Of a stretch of DNA of 64,000 bases, positions 28,983-36,996 are shown piece by piece. Below the pieces are notes generated by a model that was not told the DNA's origin, did no database searches, and saw nothing but the letters and a program-made list of their open reading frames with translations. This stretch comes from Thalassomonas sp. M1454 (GTDB taxonomy: Bacteria > Pseudomonadota > Gammaproteobacteria > Enterobacterales > Alteromonadaceae): contig NZ_VKDD01000003.1 of NCBI RefSeq assembly GCF_007097525.1, positions 248,001 to 312,000 on the forward strand, given 5' to 3'. The position numbers were made by a program, and so were the translations under genes. Position 1 is the first letter of the stretch. Every line of letters starts with the position of its first letter.

Positions 28983-29651
28983 ATGATAAGTAATAAATGG
29001 ATAATCTTTATTTTACTTTTCCTTTCTGTAAGTTTATTAGGGTGTGTAGCAAACAAAAGCACTAAAGAAGTCCCATCTGAAGCTGTATATGAAATAATAT
29101 CTCCTACTGAAATCAATAGTTATAGCTTACCTTACAAATCAAAAATTAAGTTATTTACTAATGAATGGTCACAGGTATTAACTGTAAAAAGCGTAAATAA
29201 TAAAAATATAATAGATGAAAGCGACCACGAATTTCTCATTTCTGAAATAAAAAAAATAAAAGTACTAAGCTGGGGAGAGTTTTCGAATCAAGTACCTAAA
29301 AAAGTATACACATTTCATCAATATGATATTACAAATAAAGATTTTTTTAATATAAATGCATTGCCTATTAATTCCAATGTAATATTACACTTAACAGATA
29401 CAAAGCACGACATTATCATAAAAGATATTAATGAATACTTTATTATTTCTGAAAATAATCACGACTACTCTATCGCTGAAGTAAATAGAATTACAGTGCT
29501 TTCTCTTGGTTCTATGGAAAAGGTAGAAAAAGAAATACCTGAGAATGAAAACTCTCGCTCATTCATCGGAGTTATAGGTCATATACTAGCTAACATAGGT
29601 AAGTTTGTTCTTTGCGGACTTGCAATTTTATCAGGAGGCGGAACTTGCTAA
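28983..29651 (+). CDS. lipoprotein with two tandem homologous modules, unknown function
   Basis: 222 residues, signal with lipobox LLGC. Two modules of about 55 residues repeat: YKSKIKLFTNEWSQV...HEFLISEIKKIKVLSWGEF and INSNVILHLTDTKHD...HDYSIAEVNRITVLSLGSM. Each ends in a strand rich in Ile/Val. The C-terminus is a hydrophobic Gly-rich segment (GKFVLCGLAILSGGGTC). I do not recognise a family. The gene is clearly richer in A+T than its neighbours, and a stray reading-frame relic lies downstream; both suggest recent acquisition. Confidence 0.6.
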   Translation: MISNKWIIFILLFLSVSLLGCVANKSTKEVPSEAVYEIISPTEINSYSLPYKSKIKLFTNEWSQVLTVKSVNNKNIIDESDHEFLISEIKKIKVLSWGEFSNQVPKKVYTFHQYDITNKDFFNINALPINSNVILHLTDTKHDIIIKDINEYFIISENNHDYSIAEVNRITVLSLGSMEKVEKEIPENENSRSFIGVIGHILANIGKFVLCGLAILSGGGTC

Positions 29652-29907
29652 TTAAATATTGAATTAAACTAATTGATAGATTAATTACAAAGCATTGTTA
29701 ACTCCTGACAATGGCACGAAGAGCCAAAAAAACACCTAAAATTGGATGAATTCAGGGGCTACTTAAAAAATTGGGTGGGATAATGGTTTATTTTATCTGC
29801 TTCTACTCTTGGAACTTCGCAGTTATAAAACTAAAAAACCAAGTTATTTATAAATTACTTGGTTTTTATTACATTCAACTTAGCCCTATTTAAAGAGCTT
29901 CGTTTTA
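29652..29907. other. gap between lipoprotein and DUF4097 gene, with a short frame relic
   Basis: The stretch holds an ATG frame at 29711 reading MARRAKKTPKIG before a TGA at 29747. The same frame then stays open for about 40 codons. No ribosome-binding site is obvious and I cannot name a parent gene. The rest is AT-rich and ends in a hairpin. Confidence 0.3.
29833..29867. terminator. hairpin, probable bidirectional terminator
   Basis: Arms AAAACCAAGT and ACTTGGTTTT with a 12-base AT-rich loop and flanking A/T tracts. It lies between the convergent lipoprotein and DUF4097 genes. Confidence 0.6.
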
Positions 29908-30666
29908 TTATTTTCTCAAGATTTTAACTGAGCCATTAACGCTTTCAAGTTCAATTTCGCTGCTACCGTCACCAAAAGAGCCCTTTAAATCAGTACCGTA
30001 ATAAGCGCCTTTAGTACCCGATAAACCATAGTCAGTTTTAATTGAACCATTACCCGTACTCACTTCTACTTGTGCGCCAAAATCATCAGGAAGATACAAA
30101 CGAATACCGCCATTTACTGTATCAACACTTATATCTAGGTTTTTAGCACTATCAGCAAAGCTCAGCTCTACTGCGCCATTTACAGAATCAACTTCAACAT
30201 CAGCTGCTAAGCCAGTTGCTTCAACAGAACCATTAACTACATCGGCATTTAGCTCGCCAGAAACGTTTTCAATATTTAAAGAGCCGTTTACCAGTTCAAT
30301 ATCACGTAAATCGATGTTAGCTGGTACCATCACGGTATAATCGACGCTACCGCTACTGCCATTATTACTCCAACCTGAACGACCTTCAGAGTAGTCAGTT
30401 TCAACTGAAACTCGATTACCCGATTGCTTCATATTTACTTCAATACGGTCTAAGTCTTCTTGCGTTTTTGCTTGTAGCTCGGCTGTTACCTTAATTGAGT
30501 TTTGCTGCCAAGACTCAATATTTACATCGCCATTCACATTTTCTAAAACAAGTTGTCCCTGAGCAGTTAATTCAAATGTTTTTTCAATCGTACTCTCAAC
30601 TTTTGCACTAGCATTAAAAGCACATGTTGCAAGCAAAGCTAAGGTAAGTTTATTTAGTGTTTTCAT
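29908..30666 (-). CDS. DUF4097 domain-containing exported protein
   Basis: From the ATG at 30666 (preceded by GAAGGA) it has 252 residues: signal peptide (LALLATCAFNASA) and then a right-handed beta-solenoid of short repeats such as LENVNGDVNIES, LVNGSLNIENVSGELNADVVNG and VDSVNGAVELSFA. This is the DUF4097 pattern, found in exported or surface proteins whose function is unknown. The VNG tripeptide recurs at each turn. An alternative upstream ATG 12 codons earlier has no signal-like start. Confidence 0.85.
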   Translation of the reverse strand: MKTLNKLTLALLATCAFNASAKVESTIEKTFELTAQGQLVLENVNGDVNIESWQQNSIKVTAELQAKTQEDLDRIEVNMKQSGNRVSVETDYSEGRSGWSNNGSSGSVDYTVMVPANIDLRDIELVNGSLNIENVSGELNADVVNGSVEATGLAADVEVDSVNGAVELSFADSAKNLDISVDTVNGGIRLYLPDDFGAQVEVSTGNGSIKTDYGLSGTKGAYYGTDLKGSFGDGSSEIELESVNGSVKILRK

Positions 30667-30846
30667 GATGATTCCTTCACTACTTTTGTTATTTATTTTC
30701 ATGCCTAAACATGATTCTTGTAAGTAAGATGCGCAACATTTGCAAAAGGTTTAAAGATAAAATAAAAATATTCTAATATCTTCTATTAAATCCAACGGGT
30801 TAACAAGCTATGATGTAAGTCTATTAATAATAAGAGTAGCCAATAG

Positions 30847-32130
30847 ATGTTAAATATTCAGTTATTACTTACCGGTAATGAGTTAATGAGCGGTGATATC
30901 ACCGATACAAATTCTGTATACATTGCCCAAGAATTAAAAACCTTAGGTATAGAAGTTGAGCGTAAAGTAACGGTTGGCGATAACTTAGATTTGCTTGTTG
31001 CTGAAATGGATAACTTGAGCCAGTCTGCAGACATCATTATAGTGAATGGCGGATTAGGACCAACAGTAGATGATATGACAGCACAAGCTCTTGCCCAATT
31101 AGCTGGCGTGTCTTTAACGATTCATCCAACGGCTCTTGAACAAGTTAAAGCTTGGTGTGTAAAACGTGGCTTTAATCTTACTGGTCCAAATATGAAGCAG
31201 GCTTTGTTACCTACAAATTGCGCTGTAGTAACCAACCCTATAGGCAGTGCCCCTGGCTTTTCTGTTACTCATAATAACTGTCAAATAATTTGTACTCCTG
31301 GCGTTCCGGTAGAATTAAAAGCAATGATGCAGCAAGAGATCATTCCCGATATAGCTAAGCAATTACCTGAAGATTTGCAAACAGTAACTGAAAAACTTAC
31401 CTGCTTTGGTATTGGTGAGTCAGGCTTACAAAAAATGATTGATGAGCAATTTCCCGACTGGCCTGCAGAGATAGAATTAGGTTTTAGGGCTATTATGCCT
31501 TTATTAGAAGTTAAATTAACCAGTCGTTCATCAACTTCGAGTGAGCTACGCAATACCTGGTTTGCTAAAATAAAACAGTTACTGGGGCAGCATATCGTTT
31601 CAGATAAAGGTGAGTCACTAGCAACAACCATAGTGAATGAGTTAACTAGGCAAGGCAAAAGCATCACTACCGCAGAGTCTTGTACTGGTGGCATGATTGC
31701 ATCGCTTTTAACCAATGTTCCAGGCTCTTCGCAAGTGTTTGAAGCTGGCTTTGTTACCTACTCTAACCGCATAAAGTCAAAACTTGTTAATGTAAGTGAA
31801 CATACACTTACTACACATGGTGCGGTAAGTGAAGCTGTAGTAAAAGAGATGGCGGCAGGCGCACTAAAGGAAAGTGGCGCAGATTACGCGATAGCTATTT
31901 CAGGTATTGCCGGCCCAGATGGTGGCTCAGAAGAAAAACCCGTTGGTACGGTATGGATTGCATGGGGAGATAAAGACGACATTCGAGCCCAGCATTTATA
32001 CTTTCCCGCTCACCGAGTGTACTTTCAATCATTTATGGCGAGTGCTGGCTTAGATTTAATTAGGCGAATGATCTTTAACTACGAAGATGTGCCAAGATAC
32101 TTTATTGAAAGGCAGCGCCAAATAAAATAA
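30847..32130 (+). CDS. cinA: CinA family protein, nicotinamide-nucleotide amidase
   Basis: Two-domain competence/damage-inducible protein: an N-terminal MoCF-like domain (LLTGNELMSGDITDTNS, VNGGLGPTVDD) that acts as an ADP-ribose pyrophosphatase in some species, and a C-terminal amidase (TTAESCTGGMIASLLTNVPG, AISGIAGPDGGSEEKPVGTV) that deamidates NMN in pyridine-nucleotide salvage. The 427 residues are the full length. It is monocistronic, divergent from the DUF4097 gene. Confidence 0.94.
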   Translation: MLNIQLLLTGNELMSGDITDTNSVYIAQELKTLGIEVERKVTVGDNLDLLVAEMDNLSQSADIIIVNGGLGPTVDDMTAQALAQLAGVSLTIHPTALEQVKAWCVKRGFNLTGPNMKQALLPTNCAVVTNPIGSAPGFSVTHNNCQIICTPGVPVELKAMMQQEIIPDIAKQLPEDLQTVTEKLTCFGIGESGLQKMIDEQFPDWPAEIELGFRAIMPLLEVKLTSRSSTSSELRNTWFAKIKQLLGQHIVSDKGESLATTIVNELTRQGKSITTAESCTGGMIASLLTNVPGSSQVFEAGFVTYSNRIKSKLVNVSEHTLTTHGAVSEAVVKEMAAGALKESGADYAIAISGIAGPDGGSEEKPVGTVWIAWGDKDDIRAQHLYFPAHRVYFQSFMASAGLDLIRRMIFNYEDVPRYFIERQRQIK

Positions 32131-32318
32131 TAGTGATGTGTAAATGGCGAATATTAAATAAATGTTAGCGAAAAACACTAACCTTTATGTTTTTCATCAC
32201 CCTATCAAAGCCAATAAAAACATGTAAGCACTTGATAAGTAAAAACAAACAAACAATGGCAAGGCTTTTGCTTTATTTATACTAAGTAATTTAATCAATT
32301 TAGTTAATGGAACAAATA

Positions 32319-33122
32319 ATGAAAAAACTATTATTAGCAGGATTAACCGCCACTTTATTAAGCAGCCAAGTAATGGCACATGATAACGATCACCATTCGT
32401 TTAGCAGTGATAACTGTGCTATAGATTTTAATTACAGCGTGATTGTAGAAGATAAAAGCATTCGTTTTTTACAAGATAAAAATACTTACGTACAAATCAA
32501 TAACCAACAACAATTATTTGTTAAAGGTAAAGAAGTTGACCTTAACGATCAGCAACAAAAATTATTAAATGAATATGCGCAAGGTGTACATCAACAGGTA
32601 CCAGAAATTGTTGATATTGCCTTAGATGCAGTTGAGATAGCATTTTCAGCCGTATCTCATGTTGTTAAAGGTTTTAGTGGTGAAGATGCAAAAGCAAATC
32701 AGAGAATTGAGAGTATTTTCACAAAAATTACAGAAAAAGTTCATACTCGCTTTAACAATGAAGACGGTTATTACTTTTTAGCTGAGCAAGACTTTAATGA
32801 AGTTGATCAGTTTATTGAAGATGAGCTAGAACAAGAAATAGAAGCAGTAGTAACTAACTCAATTGGCGATTTATTAACTGCTGTAGGTTCAGCGATGAAT
32901 AGTGAAGAAGGTAACTTTGAAGAAAATATGGAAGCCTTTGGTGAGCGTATGGAACGTATGGGCGATGACATTGAAGCTGAAGTTGAAGATAAAGCACAAG
33001 AGTTAGGCGCTAAAGCAGAGCTTGTTTGCACAAATTTAAAAACTCTTGATAAAGTTGAATCTGAGTTAACCGATAGCGTTGCAGAGTTAGAAAACTTCAA
33101 TTTGATCAGTGTTACCGAATAA
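32319..33122 (+). CDS. YggN-like DUF2884 family exported protein
   Basis: 267 residues from the ATG at 32319 (GGAA six bases upstream; another ATG lies four codons earlier). The signal peptide ends SSQVMA and is followed by HDNDHH. The order DNCAIDFNYSV, VEDKSIRF, YVQINNQQQLFVKGKEVDLNDQQQ and a long helical middle with a single late Cys in LVCTNLKTL matches E. coli YggN (DUF2884). An extended acidic helical region (residues about 165-235) is longer than in E. coli. Function unknown. Confidence 0.75.
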   Translation: MKKLLLAGLTATLLSSQVMAHDNDHHSFSSDNCAIDFNYSVIVEDKSIRFLQDKNTYVQINNQQQLFVKGKEVDLNDQQQKLLNEYAQGVHQQVPEIVDIALDAVEIAFSAVSHVVKGFSGEDAKANQRIESIFTKITEKVHTRFNNEDGYYFLAEQDFNEVDQFIEDELEQEIEAVVTNSIGDLLTAVGSAMNSEEGNFEENMEAFGERMERMGDDIEAEVEDKAQELGAKAELVCTNLKTLDKVESELTDSVAELENFNLISVTE

Positions 33123-33141
33123 TCAGTAATATTCATCTACT

Positions 33142-33168
33142 AAAATGGGGCTTGTGCCCCATTTTGTT
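33142..33168. terminator. bidirectional terminator
   Basis: AAAATGGGGC, loop TTGT, GCCCCATTTT, between the convergent YggN-like and GST genes. Confidence 0.85.
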
Positions 33169-33194
33169 ATAGTAAGTCTATTAGTTTTGTTCTA

Positions 33195-33767
33195 CTAATC
33201 TCTCGGGTCGGTTGCAACCACCTCTTCGCGGTTATTATTCTTCTGCCAAAACTTAATTAGTTCAGGGTAATCACTAAAATCAACCATTTCTCTAAATTGT
33301 GCCCAGTCAATTAAGCAATACAAACAAATACTCGGATAATGCCAATCATCAAAGCTTCCTTGTTCACACTCCTTTTCAAGTGCGGCTAATACATTAGCTG
33401 TACGTTGATGTTGTAGTTTGAAAAAGAGCTTGTCGGCTGATGTATCAAAGTCACTCTTTGTTAATAAAAACATAGCGACTAGAGTGTCGCTTACGGAGTC
33501 AATTAAAGTTAACGTATTTTCTTGTTTCCAACTAAGCGACGTCAGTTCAAACTTTTCACTAATGTAGCGATGGATCACTCGTGAATCGAAAACACTCACC
33601 TCGTCATCAACTAAAAATGGCACTTTCAATGTTGGGTTTTGCGCGATTAATTTTTTACGGTCCTGCGCAGCAAAAATATCCATCACTCTGAATTCTAGCG
33701 GAATAGCTTGGGTAAATATGCGAATACGTCGAACAAATGGAGAAGTTGTAGAGCCATATAAAATCAT
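33195..33767 (-). CDS. glutathione S-transferase family protein
   Basis: 190 residues. The N-terminal thioredoxin fold starts MILYGSTTSPFVRRIRIF, with TLKVPFLVDDEVSVFDSRVI as the cis-Pro and glutathione gamma-Glu binding segment. An all-helical C-terminal domain follows. The N-terminal Ser resembles Ser/Cys-type bacterial GSTs. Substrate unknown. It stands alone upstream of the divergent acidic-protein gene. Confidence 0.88.
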   Translation of the reverse strand: MILYGSTTSPFVRRIRIFTQAIPLEFRVMDIFAAQDRKKLIAQNPTLKVPFLVDDEVSVFDSRVIHRYISEKFELTSLSWKQENTLTLIDSVSDTLVAMFLLTKSDFDTSADKLFFKLQHQRTANVLAALEKECEQGSFDDWHYPSICLYCLIDWAQFREMVDFSDYPELIKFWQKNNNREEVVATDPRD

Positions 33768-33896
33768 TGATGAGTTCCTTTTTACTTAATCAAAAACTAG
33801 TTTACAAACAAACTTAGAATATTAACAGCAAGTTGCTCTAAATAGATTTTATCATTTAGCTATGTTCGCGGTATAATCGCGCTATGAACTTAACTA

Positions 33897-33918
33897 ATAC
33901 CATTTTATAAATTGGTAT
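33897..33918. repeat. short imperfect inverted repeat in a promoter region
   Basis: ATACCATTTT and AAATTGGTAT arms, one mismatch. It lies just after a CGCG-flanked TATAAT (33872-33877) upstream of the gene at 33969. It resembles the ATACCAATT-type intergenic ends seen near 1553 and 54662. Confidence 0.45.
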
Positions 33919-33968
33919 GTAACATGGTTATTCTGAATATTAATACAGAGTAAGCAATAGAGAACATT

Positions 33969-34412
33969 ATGAGCAGCAACGAAAACGACAATATCAACCA
34001 AGGCGCAGCAAGCGAAGATCTAGAGAAGTGGGAAAAGATCTCACGTGAACGTGTTGGCGATGAAAAAGTTGATGAACGTCTTGAGCAATTAGCAAAATTA
34101 AGCATGGAAGAAACGTTAGAGCTAAAAGCACAAGCAGATGAATTAAACTTGGTTATGGCTAAAACTTTAGGTATGGATATTACCAGCGATGAAGTACAAG
34201 CTGTTGTTAAGCAATATTTAGATTATACCGAAATGGCATTATCTAAGTTACAAAACAAAGAAGTAGTCGTTGATTACGACAGGTTTATTGCTTTTGCCAA
34301 CAGCATTGCTAATGACGACGAAAAAAGAGCGGCATTTGAGTTTGTAGCTACAGGTTTAGCTGACCATTTCAGTAAAGCTATGCTGCACTATGCAGAGCAA
34401 AACTTAAAATAA
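33969..34412 (+). CDS. acidic helical protein, unknown function
   Basis: 147 residues, no signal peptide, acidic and predicted almost wholly helical: DLEKWEKISRERVGDEKVDER, then a helix LELKAQADELNLVMAKTLGMD, then DEKRAAFEFVATGLADHFSKAM. The C-terminal half vaguely recalls the TipAS-like ligand-binding helical bundle, but I would not assign it. A TATAAT lies 92 bp upstream. Single-gene unit in front of a small CCGG-motif gene. Confidence 0.6.
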   Translation: MSSNENDNINQGAASEDLEKWEKISRERVGDEKVDERLEQLAKLSMEETLELKAQADELNLVMAKTLGMDITSDEVQAVVKQYLDYTEMALSKLQNKEVVVDYDRFIAFANSIANDDEKRAAFEFVATGLADHFSKAMLHYAEQNLK

Positions 34413-34527
34413 AGCCTCAATCAAAGGCAAAGCTAAGCTGTTACACTTTGTTACCAGCAAATACTTGAGTAAATTACTTGGTTATTATACTTTAACTGCA
34501 TCAAGCAATTTATATCCAAGGATACCT

Positions 34528-34674
34528 ATGTCTATTTTAGATATGTTTAAAAACAAGCAAACTGTAGAAACTGAGCAAGATTCAAAAACAACCGAAGCTA
34601 AAGCAAGTGAAGAACAAGCTCAAGCTAAACCAAAGCACGGTGAAGACGGTGTTTGTTGTGGTGGTTGCCACTAA
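34528..34674 (+). CDS. small protein with C-terminal CCGGCH motif
   Basis: 48 residues from the ATG at 34528, which has AAGGA six bases upstream (an earlier in-frame ATG at 34465 lacks one). The body is a Glu/Lys/Ala-rich low-complexity helix and the tail is KHGEDGVCCGGCH, a likely metal- or thiol-binding end. Proteins of this shape occur in Vibrio and Shewanella relatives; function unknown. A strong terminator follows directly. Confidence 0.65.
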   Translation: MSILDMFKNKQTVETEQDSKTTEAKASEEQAQAKPKHGEDGVCCGGCH

Positions 34675-34712
34675 TCAGGTTAATTTTACTATTTTCTGAT
34701 TTAAATTTATTA

Positions 34713-34745
34713 AAGCGATGTACTGAAAAGTACATCGCTTTTTTG
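34713..34745 (+). terminator. rho-independent terminator after the CCGG-motif gene
   Basis: AAGCGATGTACT, loop GAAA, AGTACATCGCTT followed by T6. Confidence 0.92.
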
Positions 34746-34940
34746 TGCCAAATGATTACTTTAATGCGATATTTTAGTCTATGTTTGGAAGATTAAGATT
34801 CAATAAATAATTAATATTGAAAATTTCCCGTTTACTCCTATTGAAAATACATAAAAATATTTAGTTCTTGTTCCCCCTTTCATTGATACAGGGTATATTG
34901 TTGTTAGCGCTTAAAAAAATAACAATACTATGGAATAGTG

Positions 34941-36281
34941 ATGGCAAAATTCTCCCCTTATATATCAATAGCTAGCCTTTTACTCTTATCTGCTTGTGGC
35001 GGCGGTGGTGGCGGTAGTAATAGTGAACCGCAACCGATAGGTCCTTTTGATTTTTCATTATCTAGTGTTTTGAAAAATGATTGTGGTGTTGAGTCACCTT
35101 ACACTGCAGTTGAACTTGTCTTACAAGATCAAAATTGGCAAACCGTTAGTACTCATAAACCTAATGCCGAAGGAATTATTGAGTTAACCACTAATGACCC
35201 TAAAATTAATTACACCCTTATTGCTACAATTAAAAAGCAAGGTGAAGATGAAGGTATAGAAGCGGTAAGTTTTAATGGCGTTGACTCAGCCAGCTCAGCG
35301 AAATTTTATGCCACAAATTCAGCACAACTCAACAATGCAAGTTGTGAATGTAAAACCAATGATTTGGTATTTATCCATAATCAATTAGATCAACTAAATG
35401 CAGCATATAGCTCGGCAACATTTGCTAGTTTTGAAAGAATAGATAGTAATCAAACCAAATTTATCGGCGTTAAAACCTGCCGCAATATTGAAGAAGAATG
35501 GGCAGAACACTCTTTTAGTGTTGAAGGGCCAAGTGGCAATTACCCTCTTGTCGGCTTATCTGGTTTTGGCACAGGCCATGAAGATTTATACGACCTTTAT
35601 CAAGCTTTTAATTACAATGATTTAAGCGATAAAAACCCTGAGCTTACTTTTAGCCAATTCTTTAATGGTCTGCGTCATTTTGAAACAGAAGTGGCTGAGC
35701 GCGCCGGCACTGTTTTAGTTTTTGACAACCATAAATATACTGATACAACCATGTACAATGCCTTTGGTACATATACATTTGATGAAACAAGTTCAGGTCC
35801 GCTGACACAAACCACCTTAAATTCTGAACACGAAACATATAACAGCGATTATCGTGTTGCACTGCAGATAAGCCCTAGTACTAATAAACCTAATATCGAT
35901 TTAGAGTACCTATCTGAAATTCAAGATAATGGTGAGTATAACTTTAACGTTGTAAATAATTACAATATGGCAATTATTCGCTTTGATTACTTAGCAAAAG
36001 ATCCTGACACCCAGCTCGATATGCCTGCAACTTGGACTGTATATGGACCAATAGAGGGAAGCCTGCCAACCATATATGGACTACCAGGTTATGAAGATAT
36101 AATCAGCTCAGATACCAGCATTAAAGGTACACGAGTAAGGTTAGTACAAAGTGCTGCGACAAGAGATTATAACAAGTATATCCAATATTATGCTCAAGCA
36201 ATGGAGTCTGCAGCAGATAAATCAGCAACTGAATTTGCTCAAGAACGCCGATTCTACAACATCAATGTTGAACTAAAATAA
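34941..36281 (+). CDS. lipoprotein with Gly-rich tether, unknown function
   Basis: 446 residues with lipobox LSAC followed by GGGGGG, a tether typical of Alteromonadales outer-membrane lipoproteins. The mature part starts with a beta-rich domain (VELVLQDQNWQTVSTHKPN) that looks like a carboxypeptidase-regulatory-type fold. A larger beta region with CEC and CR motifs follows. No catalytic motif is recognised. The ATG at 34941 is preceded by GGAA; a GTG directly upstream is also in frame. Confidence 0.65.
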   Translation: MAKFSPYISIASLLLLSACGGGGGGSNSEPQPIGPFDFSLSSVLKNDCGVESPYTAVELVLQDQNWQTVSTHKPNAEGIIELTTNDPKINYTLIATIKKQGEDEGIEAVSFNGVDSASSAKFYATNSAQLNNASCECKTNDLVFIHNQLDQLNAAYSSATFASFERIDSNQTKFIGVKTCRNIEEEWAEHSFSVEGPSGNYPLVGLSGFGTGHEDLYDLYQAFNYNDLSDKNPELTFSQFFNGLRHFETEVAERAGTVLVFDNHKYTDTTMYNAFGTYTFDETSSGPLTQTTLNSEHETYNSDYRVALQISPSTNKPNIDLEYLSEIQDNGEYNFNVVNNYNMAIIRFDYLAKDPDTQLDMPATWTVYGPIEGSLPTIYGLPGYEDIISSDTSIKGTRVRLVQSAATRDYNKYIQYYAQAMESAADKSATEFAQERRFYNINVELK

Positions 36282-36288
36282 CAGAAAA

Positions 36289-36322
36289 TAAAAAGCCGTT
36301 AAATTTTCATTTAACGGCTTTT
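36289..36322. terminator. bidirectional terminator
   Basis: AAAAGCCGTTAAAT and ATTTAACGGCTTTT, 14-bp stem with a 4-base loop, between the convergent lipoprotein and DUF3010 genes. Confidence 0.92.
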
Positions 36323-36343
36323 TAAATTCATAATTGTTTTTTA

Positions 36344-36769
36344 TTACAAACGGTTAAGGAAAGTAAACGCTGTTTGGAATGCACCTTCTTGGAACTGTTT
36401 TAAACCTGTATCTCTAAAATCAATAGTAATTTGAGTGCGGTGTAAACAATCTTTAATATCGCTTGGGCGAATTAAATCAACACGCACATCTTCAATTAAT
36501 TGTAATGCTGCTTCAATTTTAAAACTTTGTGAACCGCCAGCAAACTTACCTTTAGTCATACGCTCTTTAATTGCGATAGCGTCAATTTTGTAATCTTCGA
36601 TAAACTTCTTAATAGTAAATTGAAATTTACGGATATGATCCGATTCAACACCTTTACTTAATGCAATTTTCGGCACTCGAGCATGCGGAATATCATACAT
36701 ACTATTTTCTAGCGACATTATACAAATAATTGCGTCATCGCCTTTGATTTCAATACCACAAACTCTCAT
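36344..36769 (-). CDS. DUF3010 family protein
   Basis: 141 residues, MRVCGIEIKGDDAIICI at the start and KGKFAGGSQSFKIEAALQL in the middle, ending in DFRDTGLKQFQEGAFQTAF. This is the DUF3010 pattern of Gammaproteobacteria. The N-terminus recalls the RNase H-like fold, as in RuvX, but I see no proof of nuclease activity. It has its own leader and shares a terminator with the convergent lipoprotein gene. Confidence 0.82.
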   Translation of the reverse strand: MRVCGIEIKGDDAIICIMSLENSMYDIPHARVPKIALSKGVESDHIRKFQFTIKKFIEDYKIDAIAIKERMTKGKFAGGSQSFKIEAALQLIEDVRVDLIRPSDIKDCLHRTQITIDFRDTGLKQFQEGAFQTAFTFLNRL

Positions 36770-36996
36770 GGTGTCTCCTTAATAATTAATTGACCTTATT
36801 ATAAGCAAATTTACGCAAAGGTGATATAAACAAATTGCAAATGATGCTTTGCTTGAACAAATAAATGGTTACAAATGATAGACATAATTAAATTTGCATA
36901 ACTCAATACATATTGGCAATGTAGAGCAATAAAATAAAAAATGAATAATTTAAAATTAATTTTATCCCTAAAATAATTCAACATCTTGGTATTAAT

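Noticed and set aside
29711-29746. MARRAKKTPKIG as the start of a functional small protein
   Set aside because: It stops after 12 codons and lacks a ribosome-binding site, so it is noted only as a possible relic.
32197-32379. Minus-strand frame of 60 codons in front of the YggN-like gene
   Set aside because: It overlaps the signal-peptide codons of the YggN-like gene antisense and has no features.
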